Source: Rhodanobacter sp. UBA5168 (GTDB taxonomy: Bacteria > Pseudomonadota > Gammaproteobacteria > Xanthomonadales > Rhodanobacteraceae). Taken from it: a DNA stretch of 14,439 nt. A program made the translations under genes and the position numbers. The notes below the pieces were generated by a model. It made no database searches. It was not told where the DNA came from and saw only the letters and a program-made list of their open reading frames with translations. Below, piece after piece: positions 1 through 5,667 of this stretch; position 1 is the stretch's first letter; each line of letters opens with the position of its first letter. Where the stretch lies: assembly GCA_002413455.1 (NCBI GenBank), contig DHXA01000031.1:24901-39339 (forward strand), in the 5' to 3' direction.

Positions 1-74
1 GCGTCGACCGGGCAGACCTCAACGCAGTCGGTGTATTTGCACTTGATGCAGTTGTCGATGACGACGAAAGTCAT
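1..74 (-). CDS. fdxA: 7Fe ferredoxin FdxA, N-terminal fragment (cut by window edge)
   Basis: The minus strand reads ATG at 74-72 followed by about 24 codons, [17 protein letters not shown] then VEVCPVDA, up to the left edge. The C-x2-C-x4-C-x3-CP spacing and the [23 protein letters not shown] start are the signature of the bacterial [3Fe-4S][4Fe-4S] ferredoxin family (about 107 aa), small cytoplasmic electron carriers. Only the first cluster-binding stretch is in the window; the second CxxCxxC motif and the C-terminus lie beyond it. tRNA-Glu lies upstream on the same strand, 139 nt away. No strong Shine-Dalgarno or promoter was evident just upstream. Family assignment is firm for so short a piece; the exact partner enzyme cannot be told. 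Confidence 0.9.
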   Translation of the reverse strand, partial: MTFVVIDNCIKCKYTDCVEVCPVD

Positions 75-213
75 GGGCGGTCTTCGGTGATTTTTTTTAT
101 GAAGAGTGCGGCCATGGACGGCCGCTTCTGGCCTTCACCCGCTGGCGAGGACGCCAAGCCGCCACCTGTCGCTCCGGCTGCCGCGATCACGGACGATCGC
201 ACAAACTACCAAA
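75..213. other. Spacer between tRNA-Glu and fdxA with two hairpins
   Basis: This 139-nt spacer holds two perfect 6-bp inverted repeats with 6-nt loops: GCGATC/GATCGC at 183-200 and GCGGCC/GGCCGC at 108-125. The first lies 13 nt beyond the tRNA 3' end and could help end or process the tRNA transcript. Neither is followed by a U-run on the minus strand; the A-run at 98-91 (minus sense) is the wrong base for a terminator. No open frame with coding character and no convincing fdxA promoter was found. Confidence 0.4.
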
Positions 214-289
214 TGGTGCTCCCTACGAGGTTCGAACTCGTGTTCCCGCCTTGAGAGGGCAGTGTCCTGGGCCACTAGACGAAGGGAGC
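214..289 (-). tRNA. tRNA-Glu, anticodon CTC
   Basis: Read on the minus strand, this 76-nt segment folds as a full cloverleaf. The acceptor stem GCTCCCT/AGGGAGC has seven perfect pairs. The D-arm contains the typical CGTCTAGTGGCCCAGGACA stretch of bacterial tRNA-Glu. The anticodon stem CTGCC/GGCGG carries the loop CTCTCAA, giving anticodon CTC (reads GAG). The T-arm is ACGAG-TTCGAAC-CTCGT. The discriminator A and an encoded CCA end lie at 217-214. E. coli uses only the TTC isoacceptor for Glu; GC-rich bacteria often add a CTC species for GAG codons. The gene stands alone with its own promoter and points toward fdxA. Confidence 0.95.
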
Positions 290-480
290 GTTATGCTGCG
301 AGGCGCGCTAGTATAACGGAATTGTTTCGCGCGGCAATGCTTGGCATGCATGGGTCTGCGCCGTTCGAAGCATGCCTCGCCGGTGCAGGCCTCACGCTCC
401 GCGGGACGATCCGCGATGCCGCGCGCACCGCGATATATTGCAACCATAGGGCGGCTTCGCCCCGCAAGGATTCCGACCGC
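290..480. other. Divergent spacer between tRNA-Glu and pcnB
   Basis: The spacer holds the tRNA promoter (310-337, minus) and the presumed pcnB leader. A TATATT at 434-439 could be a plus-strand -10 box giving a leader of about 35 nt, but no good -35 box sits 16-18 nt upstream of it. AAGGA at 466-470 is the likely pcnB ribosome binding site. The pcnB reading frame stays open back to position 106 across the tRNA gene, but that extension has no homology and is not coding. Confidence 0.5.
310..337 (-). promoter_or_regulatory. Sigma-70 promoter of tRNA-Glu
   Basis: On the minus strand a -35 box TTGCCG (337-332) and a -10 box TATACT (315-310) are separated by 16 nt. Between the -10 box and the tRNA lies the very GC-rich stretch AGCGCGCCTCGC, a discriminator of the type known to make stable-RNA promoters sensitive to the stringent response. 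The tRNA 5' end is about 20 nt beyond the -10 box, leaving a short 5' leader for RNase P to remove. Boxes and spacing are seen; the stringent control is inferred. Confidence 0.7.
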
Positions 481-1839
481 TTGAATCTCGAATCAGGGAC
501 CGACATCACGCCAGCGCTGCGGATCATTCCGCGCGACCAGCACATCATCTCCCGCAAGAACATCAGCAAGGCGGCATTGCGGGTGCTATATCGCCTGAAC
601 GAGGCGGGTTACACCGCGTACCTGGTCGGCGGCGCAGTACGTGACCTGCTGCTTGGTCTGCAACCGAAGGATTTCGACGTCGCTACCAGCGCGACGCCGG
701 ACGACGTGAAAAAGCTGTTCCGCAACTGCCGCCTGATCGGCCGGCGCTTTCGCCTGGCACATGTGGTGTTCGGCCCGGAAATCATCGAGGTGGCGACGTT
801 TCGCGGTCTCGGCGAAGAGGGGGGCGAGGGTGATCGCCACATCGTCGACGGCCGCATCGTGCGCGACAACATCTGGGGCACCATCGAGGAGGACGCGATC
901 CGCCGCGATTTCCGTGTCAACGCGATGTACTACGACATCAGCGATTTCTCGGTTCGCGATTACGTGGGCGGCATGCAGGATCTGCAGGACCGTGTACTGC
1001 GGCTGATCGGCGAACCCGGCATCCGTTACCAGGAAGATCCGGTGCGGATGCTGCGCGCGGCCCGGCTGGCAGCGAAGCTCGACATGAGCATCGATGCAGC
1101 CGCGATGGCGCCGTTCGAGACCCTGGGGCCGTTGCTGGCCGATGCGGCGCCGGCGCGACTGTTCGATGAATCGCTGAAGATGTTTCTCAGCGGCAATGGT
1201 CTGAAAAGCTTTCGCATGCTCGAGCATAGCGGCCTCCTGAAATTCCTGTTTCCAGCGACCGCGCGCGCGCTAAAGCGCGGCGACGAGGCGCTGCGTTCGC
1301 TGGTCGAACAAGGTCTGGCGAATACCGACGCACGCATTGCCGAAGGCAAATCGGTGACGCCGGCATTCCTGTTCGCGGTACTGCTGTGGGGCGAAGTGCG
1401 CGACGTGGCACATCACTGGATCGCCCGCGGTCAGGAGAGCACCGAGGCCTGGGCGCGCGCCTCGGCCCAGGTCGTGGGCGAGCAGTGCCAGCGGGTGGCG
1501 ATACCGCGACGGTTCACCTTCACCATGGAGGAGATCTGGTCGCTGCAGCCGCGTTTCGAGCAGGTCCAGCGCAAGCGGGTGTTTCGCCTGATGACCCATC
1601 CGCGTTTTCGCGCCGCGTTCGATTTTCTGCTGTTGCGCGCGGATGAATCCCCGGCAATGCGTGAATTGGGCCAGTGGTGGGCGCATGCGCAGCAGTTGCC
1701 GCAGGAGGTGCTGGCGGCGGCGTTGCCGGCTGGCGGCGGCAGCGGTGCCAGTGATCACATTGCGGCGCCGGTGGCCAGCAGGCCTCCTCGTCCGCGCCGG
1801 CGGCGACGCAAGCCGGGTGATAAATCGGGTTCCGTGTGA
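481..1839 (+). CDS. pcnB: Poly(A) polymerase I (PcnB)
   Basis: Adds 3' poly(A) tails to bacterial RNAs, marking them for decay in the cytoplasm. From TTG 481 the protein is 452 aa. The class II nucleotidyltransferase head has LVGGAVRD (GG at 50-51, RD at 54-55) and the catalytic D-F-D at 64-66. It is followed by RRDFRVNAMYY (141-151) and EDPVRMLRAARLAAKL (185-200), which separate PcnB and CCA-adding enzymes from other transferases. The basic tail, an arginine-rich run near the C-terminus, is typical of PcnB rather than of a CCA enzyme. I chose TTG 481 because homology begins just after it (TPALRIIPRDQH) and AAGGA lies 10 nt upstream; the frame upstream has no likeness to the family. The stop overlaps the folK start by 4 nt (GTGA), as in the pcnB-folK pair of E. 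coli. Confidence 0.93.
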   Translation: MNLESGTDITPALRIIPRDQHIISRKNISKAALRVLYRLNEAGYTAYLVGGAVRDLLLGLQPKDFDVATSATPDDVKKLFRNCRLIGRRFRLAHVVFGPEIIEVATFRGLGEEGGEGDRHIVDGRIVRDNIWGTIEEDAIRRDFRVNAMYYDISDFSVRDYVGGMQDLQDRVLRLIGEPGIRYQEDPVRMLRAARLAAKLDMSIDAAAMAPFETLGPLLADAAPARLFDESLKMFLSGNGLKSFRMLEHSGLLKFLFPATARALKRGDEALRSLVEQGLANTDARIAEGKSVTPAFLFAVLLWGEVRDVAHHWIARGQESTEAWARASAQVVGEQCQRVAIPRRFTFTMEEIWSLQPRFEQVQRKRVFRLMTHPRFRAAFDFLLLRADESPAMRELGQWWAHAQQLPQEVLAAALPAGGGSGASDHIAAPVASRPPRPRRRRRKPGDKSGSV

Positions 1840-2321
1840 CGCTGGCTTACGTCGCGCTGGGCAGCAACCTCGCCAATCCGAAGCAACAGGTGCTCGACGC
1901 GATGGACGCGTTGGCGAAGCTGCCAGCTACGCGGCTGCTGCGGCGTTCGCATTTGTATTGCACGCCGCCGTGGGGCGTGCTGAAGCAGCCGCCGTTCATC
2001 AATGCTGCAGCAGAACTGGATACGACGTTGTCGCCGCACGCCTTGCTGGACGCGTTGCTGATGATCGAGCAGCAGGCCGGCCGCGTGCGTGCCGAACGCA
2101 ACGGTCCGCGCACGCTGGATCTGGATGTATTGCACATCGATGGTGTGCAGCTCGACGACGAGCGGCTGACCCTGCCGCATCCACGCATGGCCGAGCGTGC
2201 ATTCGTACTGCTGCCCTTGAATGATGTGGCGCCCGCGTTGTGGCTCCCTGGGCAAGGTGTGGTGGCGGAACTGCTGGGCAGACTCGATCTTGCCGGTTGC
2301 GAAAGGCTGCTTGCGCCATAA
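1836..2321 (+). CDS. folK: 6-hydroxymethyl-7,8-dihydropterin pyrophosphokinase (FolK)
   Basis: Transfers pyrophosphate from ATP to 6-hydroxymethyl-dihydropterin, the step before dihydropteroate synthase in folate synthesis; cytoplasmic. The protein is 161 aa, the usual single-domain HPPK length. It opens with YVALGSNLANP (5-15), has the pterin-site region PPWGVLKQPPFINA (44-57), and carries GPRTLDLDVL with the metal-binding Asp95 and Asp97, followed by LPHPRMAERAFVLLPL (113-128). The start is GTG 1836, whose last bases overlap the pcnB stop, so the two are probably translationally coupled. The gene ends 31 nt before panB. Its TAA stop lies in the loop of a short hairpin (2313-2328). Confidence 0.95.
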   Translation: MTLAYVALGSNLANPKQQVLDAMDALAKLPATRLLRRSHLYCTPPWGVLKQPPFINAAAELDTTLSPHALLDALLMIEQQAGRVRAERNGPRTLDLDVLHIDGVQLDDERLTLPHPRMAERAFVLLPLNDVAPALWLPGQGVVAELLGRLDLAGCERLLAP

Positions 2322-2328
2322 TCGGCGC
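2297..2328 (+). promoter_or_regulatory. Possible panB promoter overlapping the folK stop
   Basis: CATAAT at 2317-2322 differs from the -10 consensus at one base and would place a transcript start near 2329, leaving a leader of about 24 nt with the panB ribosome site. The best -35 match, TTGCGA at 2297-2302, is only 14 nt away, which is short. The same bases form a 5-bp hairpin GCGCC/GGCGC around the folK TAA. Weak evidence; panB may simply be read through from pcnB-folK. Confidence 0.25.
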
Positions 2329-2352
2329 CCGTTTACCCGATCAGGAATTGCC

Positions 2353-3183
2353 GTGTACGTGCAAAACGCGAATGTCCCCGACCGCAAACCGGTGACCGTG
2401 CCGGGTCTGCTGGCCATGAAGGCGCAGGGACAGCGCATTGTCATGCTCACCGCGTATGACGCCAGCTTCGCCTGGCAGCTGGAGGCGGCCGGGATCGATA
2501 TTGCGCTGGTCGGCGATTCGTTGGGCATGGTGGTGCAGGGACATCGCAGCACGCTGCCGGTTACGCTCGAGCACATGGTCTATCACACCGCCGCGGTGGC
2601 TCGTGGACTGTCGGCGACCCTGCTGGTGGCTGACCTGCCGTTCATGGCCGATCGGGATATTTCCCACGCGCTTCAGGCCGGAGCGCGGCTCGTTGGCGAA
2701 GCCGGCGCGGCGATGGTGAAGATCGAAGGCGCGGCGCCGCATATTCTCGAGGCGATCGCGGCACTGACCGCGCGCGCAATCCCGGTTTGCGCGCATCTCG
2801 GCTTGACGCCGCAATCGGTGCACAAGTTCGGCGGATTTCGCATCCAGGGCCGTGAGCAGGCAGCGGCGGACCGCGTGCTGGCCGAGGCACTGGCGGTGCA
2901 GGCGGCCGGTGCGGATCTGCTGGTAATGGAAGGCGTGCCGGTCGAGTTGGGCAAGCGGGTGACCGCGGCCCTGAGCATCCCGGTGATCGGCATCGGTGCC
3001 GGCCCGCATTGCGACGGACAGGTGCTGGTGATCCATGACATGCTCGGCGTCACGCCGGGCAAGCGACCCAAGTTCAGCAAGGATTTCCTGGCCGGGCGCG
3101 ATTCTGTCGGCGCCGCCATCTCGGCGTACGCGGCAGACGTGCGCAGCGGTGCATTCCCTGCATCCGAACATTGTTTCAACTGA
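2353..3183 (+). CDS. panB: 3-methyl-2-oxobutanoate hydroxymethyltransferase (ketopantoate hydroxymethyltransferase, PanB)
   Basis: First committed step of pantothenate synthesis: moves a hydroxymethyl group from 5,10-methylene-tetrahydrofolate to alpha-ketoisovalerate, giving ketopantoate. From GTG 2353 it is 276 aa, close to the 264 aa of E. coli. Its TIM-barrel motifs are intact: LVGDSLGMVVQGH with metal ligand Asp55, LVADLPFM with Asp94, MVKIEG with Lys123, CAHLGLTPQSV, and LLVMEGVPVEL with the catalytic Glu193. The start was set by AGGAA at 2343-2347 five nt upstream and by homology beginning soon after. The frame is open further upstream, inside folK, but without family likeness. panC follows after 18 nt. 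panE, needed to reduce ketopantoate, is not in the window. Confidence 0.95.
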   Translation: MYVQNANVPDRKPVTVPGLLAMKAQGQRIVMLTAYDASFAWQLEAAGIDIALVGDSLGMVVQGHRSTLPVTLEHMVYHTAAVARGLSATLLVADLPFMADRDISHALQAGARLVGEAGAAMVKIEGAAPHILEAIAALTARAIPVCAHLGLTPQSVHKFGGFRIQGREQAAADRVLAEALAVQAAGADLLVMEGVPVELGKRVTAALSIPVIGIGAGPHCDGQVLVIHDMLGVTPGKRPKFSKDFLAGRDSVGAAISAYAADVRSGAFPASEHCFN

Positions 3184-3201
3184 TCAGCGAGTCAACGCAT
3201 C

Positions 3202-4047
3202 ATGCAGACCGTACAAGATGCCGCCGCCTTGCGAGCTGCGATCCGCGGCTGGCGGGCGAAAGGCCAGACAGTGGGTTTCGTGCCGACCCTGGGCAATCTT
3301 CACGCCGGTCATCAGTCGCTGATCAAGCTGGCGCGGGCACGCACCGAGCGGGTGGTTGCCAGCGTCTTCGTCAACCCCACGCAGTTCGGTCCGAACGAGG
3401 ATTTCGAACGCTATCCACGCACGCTGGTGCAGGATCAGGCGGCGCTGGCCGATGAGGATTGCGATCTGCTGTTTGCGCCGGACGTGGCGACGATCTATCC
3501 GTTTGGTGCCGAACACAGCGTCAGCCTGCGCGTGCCGCAGATCACCGATACGCTGGAGGGCGCCCATCGGCCCGGGCATTTCGATGGTGTGGCTACGGTC
3601 GTATGCAAGCTGTTCAATCTGGTCCAACCCGATCTGGCGGTATTCGGCCAGAAAGATTTCCAGCAGCTGAAAGTCATCGAACGGATGGTGCGTGACCTGT
3701 CGTTGCCGGTGAAGGTGATGGCGGCGCCGACCTTGCGCGCCGACGACGGGCTGGCCTTGAGCTCGCGCAACCAATACCTGTCCGCCGCCGAACGCGCGCG
3801 TGCGCCGTTGATCCATGACACGTTGCTTAAAATGCGCGAACTGCTGGGCCAGGGCCATCCATGGCAGGCTCTGGAGCAGACTGCTGCCGCGCGGCTGACC
3901 CGTGCCGGATTCGTCCCCGATTACGCGGTGATCCGCCGCGCCGAGGATCTGGCCGAACCGGCCGAAGGCGAGCGCGACGGCCTGATCGCGCTGATCGCGG
4001 CGCGCCTAGGCAGCACCCGCCTGATCGACAACTTGCTGTTCGACTGA
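3202..4047 (+). CDS. panC: Pantoate--beta-alanine ligase (pantothenate synthetase, PanC)
   Basis: Joins pantoate, activated as the adenylate, to beta-alanine to make pantothenate. The 281-aa protein has the nucleotidyltransferase HIGH-type motif HAGH (34-37), FVNPTQFGPNED with the pantoate-binding Gln61, the RPGHFDGV loop (123-130), LFNLVQPDLAVFGQKDFQQL, and the KMSKS-like SSRN (187-190). It ends LIDNLLFD, matching the family end. In the usual PTMG motif the Met is Leu (PTLG, Leu30), a mild change next to the ATP site. ATG 3202 is 18 nt after panB with only a weak ribosome site (GCGAG region), so it may be coupled to panB. It receives beta-alanine from PanD, encoded next. Confidence 0.95.
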   Translation: MQTVQDAAALRAAIRGWRAKGQTVGFVPTLGNLHAGHQSLIKLARARTERVVASVFVNPTQFGPNEDFERYPRTLVQDQAALADEDCDLLFAPDVATIYPFGAEHSVSLRVPQITDTLEGAHRPGHFDGVATVVCKLFNLVQPDLAVFGQKDFQQLKVIERMVRDLSLPVKVMAAPTLRADDGLALSSRNQYLSAAERARAPLIHDTLLKMRELLGQGHPWQALEQTAAARLTRAGFVPDYAVIRRAEDLAEPAEGERDGLIALIAARLGSTRLIDNLLFD

Positions 4048-4080
4048 TCCGCCCGCATATCGCTGCCGATGCCGGTGATG

Positions 4081-4109
4081 TTGCGGTGCAACGTGATCGG
4101 TTCGATAAT
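4081..4109 (+). promoter_or_regulatory. Probable panD promoter
   Basis: TTGCGG (4081-4086) and GATAAT (4104-4109) are separated by exactly 17 nt; the -10 box differs from TATAAT at one base. This lies in the 97-nt gap between panC and panD, the largest gap inside the pcnB-panD run. A 5-bp inverted repeat GTTGC/GCAAC (4080-4092) overlaps the -35 box, and a perfect 12-bp palindrome (4120-4131) lies between the boxes and the start codon. Together these suggest panD has its own promoter. Boxes are seen; activity is inferred. Confidence 0.5.
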
Positions 4110-4119
4110 TGCCGACTTT

Positions 4120-4131
4120 GCAGGATCCTGC
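4120..4131. repeat. 12-bp palindrome in the panD leader
   Basis: GCAGGATCCTGC is a perfect dyad lying 10-16 nt after the predicted -10 box and directly before the panD ribosome site GGGAAAG (4132-4138). It could be an operator half-site pair or a small structure near the ribosome site. No known regulator is recognised, and a single 12-bp palindrome can arise by chance. Confidence 0.3.
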
Positions 4132-4144
4132 GGGAAAGAACGTC

Positions 4145-4537
4145 ATGCACCTGAACATGCTCAAGGCCAAGATCCACCGCGCCACCGTGACCCATGCGGA
4201 GCTGCACTACGAGGGCTCGATCGCGATCGACGGGCTGCTGCTGGATGCTTCGGGCATCCGCGAGTACGAGCAGATCCACGCATGGAACGTGAACAGCGGC
4301 CAGCGTTTTGTCACCTATGCGCTGCGTGCCGAGGAAGGCTCCGGCATCATCTCCGTCAACGGTAGTGCCGCGCGCAGTGCCCAGGCTGGCGACATCATCA
4401 TCATCGCCGCATTTGTGCAATTGAGCGAAGCCGAGCTGGAACAGTACCAGCCCACCTGCGTCTACATCGCCGCCGGCGCCGGCAATCGCATCAGCCACAC
4501 CAACCGCTCGATTCCCAAGCAGATGGCCGCGGCCTGA
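4145..4537 (+). CDS. panD: Aspartate 1-decarboxylase precursor (PanD)
   Basis: Makes beta-alanine from L-aspartate for PanC, using a pyruvoyl group formed by self-cleavage. From ATG 4145 the protein is 130 aa and aligns without gaps to E. coli over the first part: Lys9, Tyr22, the cleavage pair Gly24-Ser25 in YEGS, Arg54 and Tyr58 all fall at the E. coli numbers. ISVNGSAA and DIIIIAAFV follow, as in the family. The start was chosen from this match and from GGGAAAG six nt upstream; a TTG at 4109 in the same frame would add 12 residues that the family lacks. Proteobacterial PanD commonly needs the maturation factor PanZ, which is not seen here. It converges on queG with 11 nt between the stops. 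Confidence 0.95.
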   Translation: MHLNMLKAKIHRATVTHAELHYEGSIAIDGLLLDASGIREYEQIHAWNVNSGQRFVTYALRAEEGSGIISVNGSAARSAQAGDIIIIAAFVQLSEAELEQYQPTCVYIAAGAGNRISHTNRSIPKQMAAA

Positions 4538-4544
4538 GCCGCGG
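4527..4544. terminator. Hairpin at the panD/queG convergent ends
   Basis: A perfect 7-bp stem CCGCGGC/GCCGCGG closes a 4-nt loop CTGA that contains the panD stop codon (4535-4537). It sits at the junction of the convergent panD and queG genes and could stop transcription both ways. There is no U-run on either side, so it is not a canonical intrinsic terminator. Confidence 0.4.
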
Positions 4545-4548
4545 GGGT

Positions 4549-5628
4549 TCACGCCGGGCTTTGCTGCTTCGCCAGCGCCCACGCCACATGCTCGCGCACA
4601 ATCGCCGATGGGTGATCGGCGCGGGCATCAAGCGCTTCGCGTACGCCCGCTGACGGCGGCGCATTGCCCAGTGCCACCGCGATATTGCGCAGCCAGCCTT
4701 CGTAGCCGGTGCGGCGGATCGCCATGCCTTCGGTGCGCTTGAGAAATTCATCCTCGCTCCAGGCGAACAGGTCGATCAGCTTCGCGCCGTCGAGGCTGTG
4801 CCGCGGAGCAAAATCCGGCTCGGCGGTTGCCTGCGCGAACTTGTTCCACGGACACACCAGCTGGCAGTCGTCGCAACCGAAGATGCGGTTGCCCATCGGC
4901 GTGCGCAGGTCTTCCGGAATGCTGCCCTTGAGCTCGATCGTGAGATAGGAGATGCAGCGTTTCGCATCCAGCCGGTAGGGGCCGAGTATCGCTTGGGTCG
5001 GGCAGATGTCGATGCAGCGGCTGCAACTGCCGCAGTGCGCACTGGCCGGTTCGTCCACTGGCAGCGGCAGGTCCGTGTACAGCTCGCCGAGAAAGAAATA
5101 CGAGCCGGCATGACGGCTGATCAGCACGGTGTGCTTGCCGATCCAGCCCAGCCCCGCATTGCGTGCCAGCGCCTTCTCCAGTACCGGGGCGGAATCCACG
5201 TAGGCCCGATAACCGAAGTCGCCGACCACGCCATGGATGCGTTCGGCCAGCTTCTGCAGCCGGTTGCGCATCAGCTTGTGATAATCGCGTCCCAGCGCGT
5301 AGCGCGACACGTAACCGGCTTCGGCATCCTGCAGCACATCCCAGGCGTTGGCGGTGCCGGGCGGGATGTAATCCATGCGCACCGAAATGACGCGTTGCGT
5401 GCCCGGCTCCAGTTCGGCCGGTCGTGCGCGACGGGTGCCATGACGCGCCATGTATTCCATGTCGCCATGATGGCCGTGGTCGAGCCAGCGCTCGAGATGC
5501 TGCTCGTCTTCGCCCAGGTCGGTGCCGCTGATGCCGGCATCGGCAAAGCCCAGCTCGCTCGCCCAGCGCTTGATGTCGCGGGCCAGAGCGGCGTAGTCGG
5601 ATGCGCTGCGAATGTCGGTGCTGGACAT
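4549..5628 (-). CDS. queG: Epoxyqueuosine reductase (QueG)
   Basis: Reduces epoxyqueuosine to queuosine in the wobble base of tRNAs with GUN anticodons; a cobalamin and iron-sulfur enzyme of the cytoplasm. From ATG 5628 it is 359 aa. The N-terminal cobalamin-binding part includes the VDSAPVLEKALA segment with the likely catalytic Asp145 and GWIGKHT. Two ferredoxin-type cluster motifs follow: Cys199-x2-Cys202-x2-Cys205-x3-Cys209, with Cys225, and Cys252-x2-Cys255-x3-Cys259-P. The C-terminal part (about 300-355) is HEAT-like, as in known QueG. An in-frame ATG at 5652 would add eight residues. I prefer 5628 because the family starts near SSxDYxALARxI and because TACAAT lies six nt upstream. Divergent from nnr, as in E. 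coli (yjeS/yjeF). Confidence 0.94.
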   Translation of the reverse strand: MSSTDIRSASDYAALARDIKRWASELGFADAGISGTDLGEDEQHLERWLDHGHHGDMEYMARHGTRRARPAELEPGTQRVISVRMDYIPPGTANAWDVLQDAEAGYVSRYALGRDYHKLMRNRLQKLAERIHGVVGDFGYRAYVDSAPVLEKALARNAGLGWIGKHTVLISRHAGSYFFLGELYTDLPLPVDEPASAHCGSCSRCIDICPTQAILGPYRLDAKRCISYLTIELKGSIPEDLRTPMGNRIFGCDDCQLVCPWNKFAQATAEPDFAPRHSLDGAKLIDLFAWSEDEFLKRTEGMAIRRTGYEGWLRNIAVALGNAPPSAGVREALDARADHPSAIVREHVAWALAKQQSPA

Positions 5629-5634
5629 CCGGCT

Positions 5635-5640
5635 ATTGTA
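5635..5640 (-). promoter_or_regulatory. -10-like box directly upstream of queG
   Basis: The minus strand reads TACAAT, then six bases (AGCCGG), then ATG 5628. With normal spacing, transcription would begin at or next to the A of the start codon, giving an mRNA with no leader. No Shine-Dalgarno precedes this ATG. No good -35 box is visible 16-18 nt upstream, so the call rests on the -10 box and position alone. Confidence 0.35.
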
Positions 5641-5655
5641 AAGGCGGCCCATGCC

Positions 5656-5661
5656 TATAAT
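5656..5661 (+). promoter_or_regulatory. Consensus -10 box directly upstream of nnr
   Basis: A perfect TATAAT is followed by six bases (TCATGC) and then ATG 5668. A start point 6-8 nt after the box falls on the start codon, so the nnr transcript may be leaderless. No Shine-Dalgarno is present. A TTGTAA at 5636-5641 resembles a -35 box but is only 14 nt away; at 17 nt the hexamer is CTATTG, a poor match. A TG lies two bases before the box, close to but not exactly an extended -10. Confidence 0.5.
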
Positions 5662-5667
5662 TCATGC

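Noticed and set aside
91..125. T-run beside a 6-bp hairpin as an intrinsic terminator
   Set aside because: On the plus strand the T-run precedes the hairpin, and on the minus strand the run is A. Neither strand has hairpin followed by U-run.
106..480. Open frame extending pcnB 125 codons upstream
   Set aside because: It runs antisense through the tRNA-Glu gene and its promoter and has no likeness to PcnB. Family homology begins just after TTG 481, which has a ribosome site.
2221..2352. Upstream extension of panB into folK
   Set aside because: FolK motifs occupy this DNA in another frame; GTG 2353 has AGGAA at good spacing and matches the family N-terminus.
2341..3171. 276-codon minus-strand frame antisense to panB
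   Set aside because: Shadow of PanB codons; His/Arg/Gln-rich with no domain.
4798..5667. Open frame of 290 codons in the nnr frame, antisense to queG
   Set aside because: queG on the other strand has full homology and cofactor motifs. The frame lacks stops only because of GC-rich codon positions, and Nnr homology starts at 5668.
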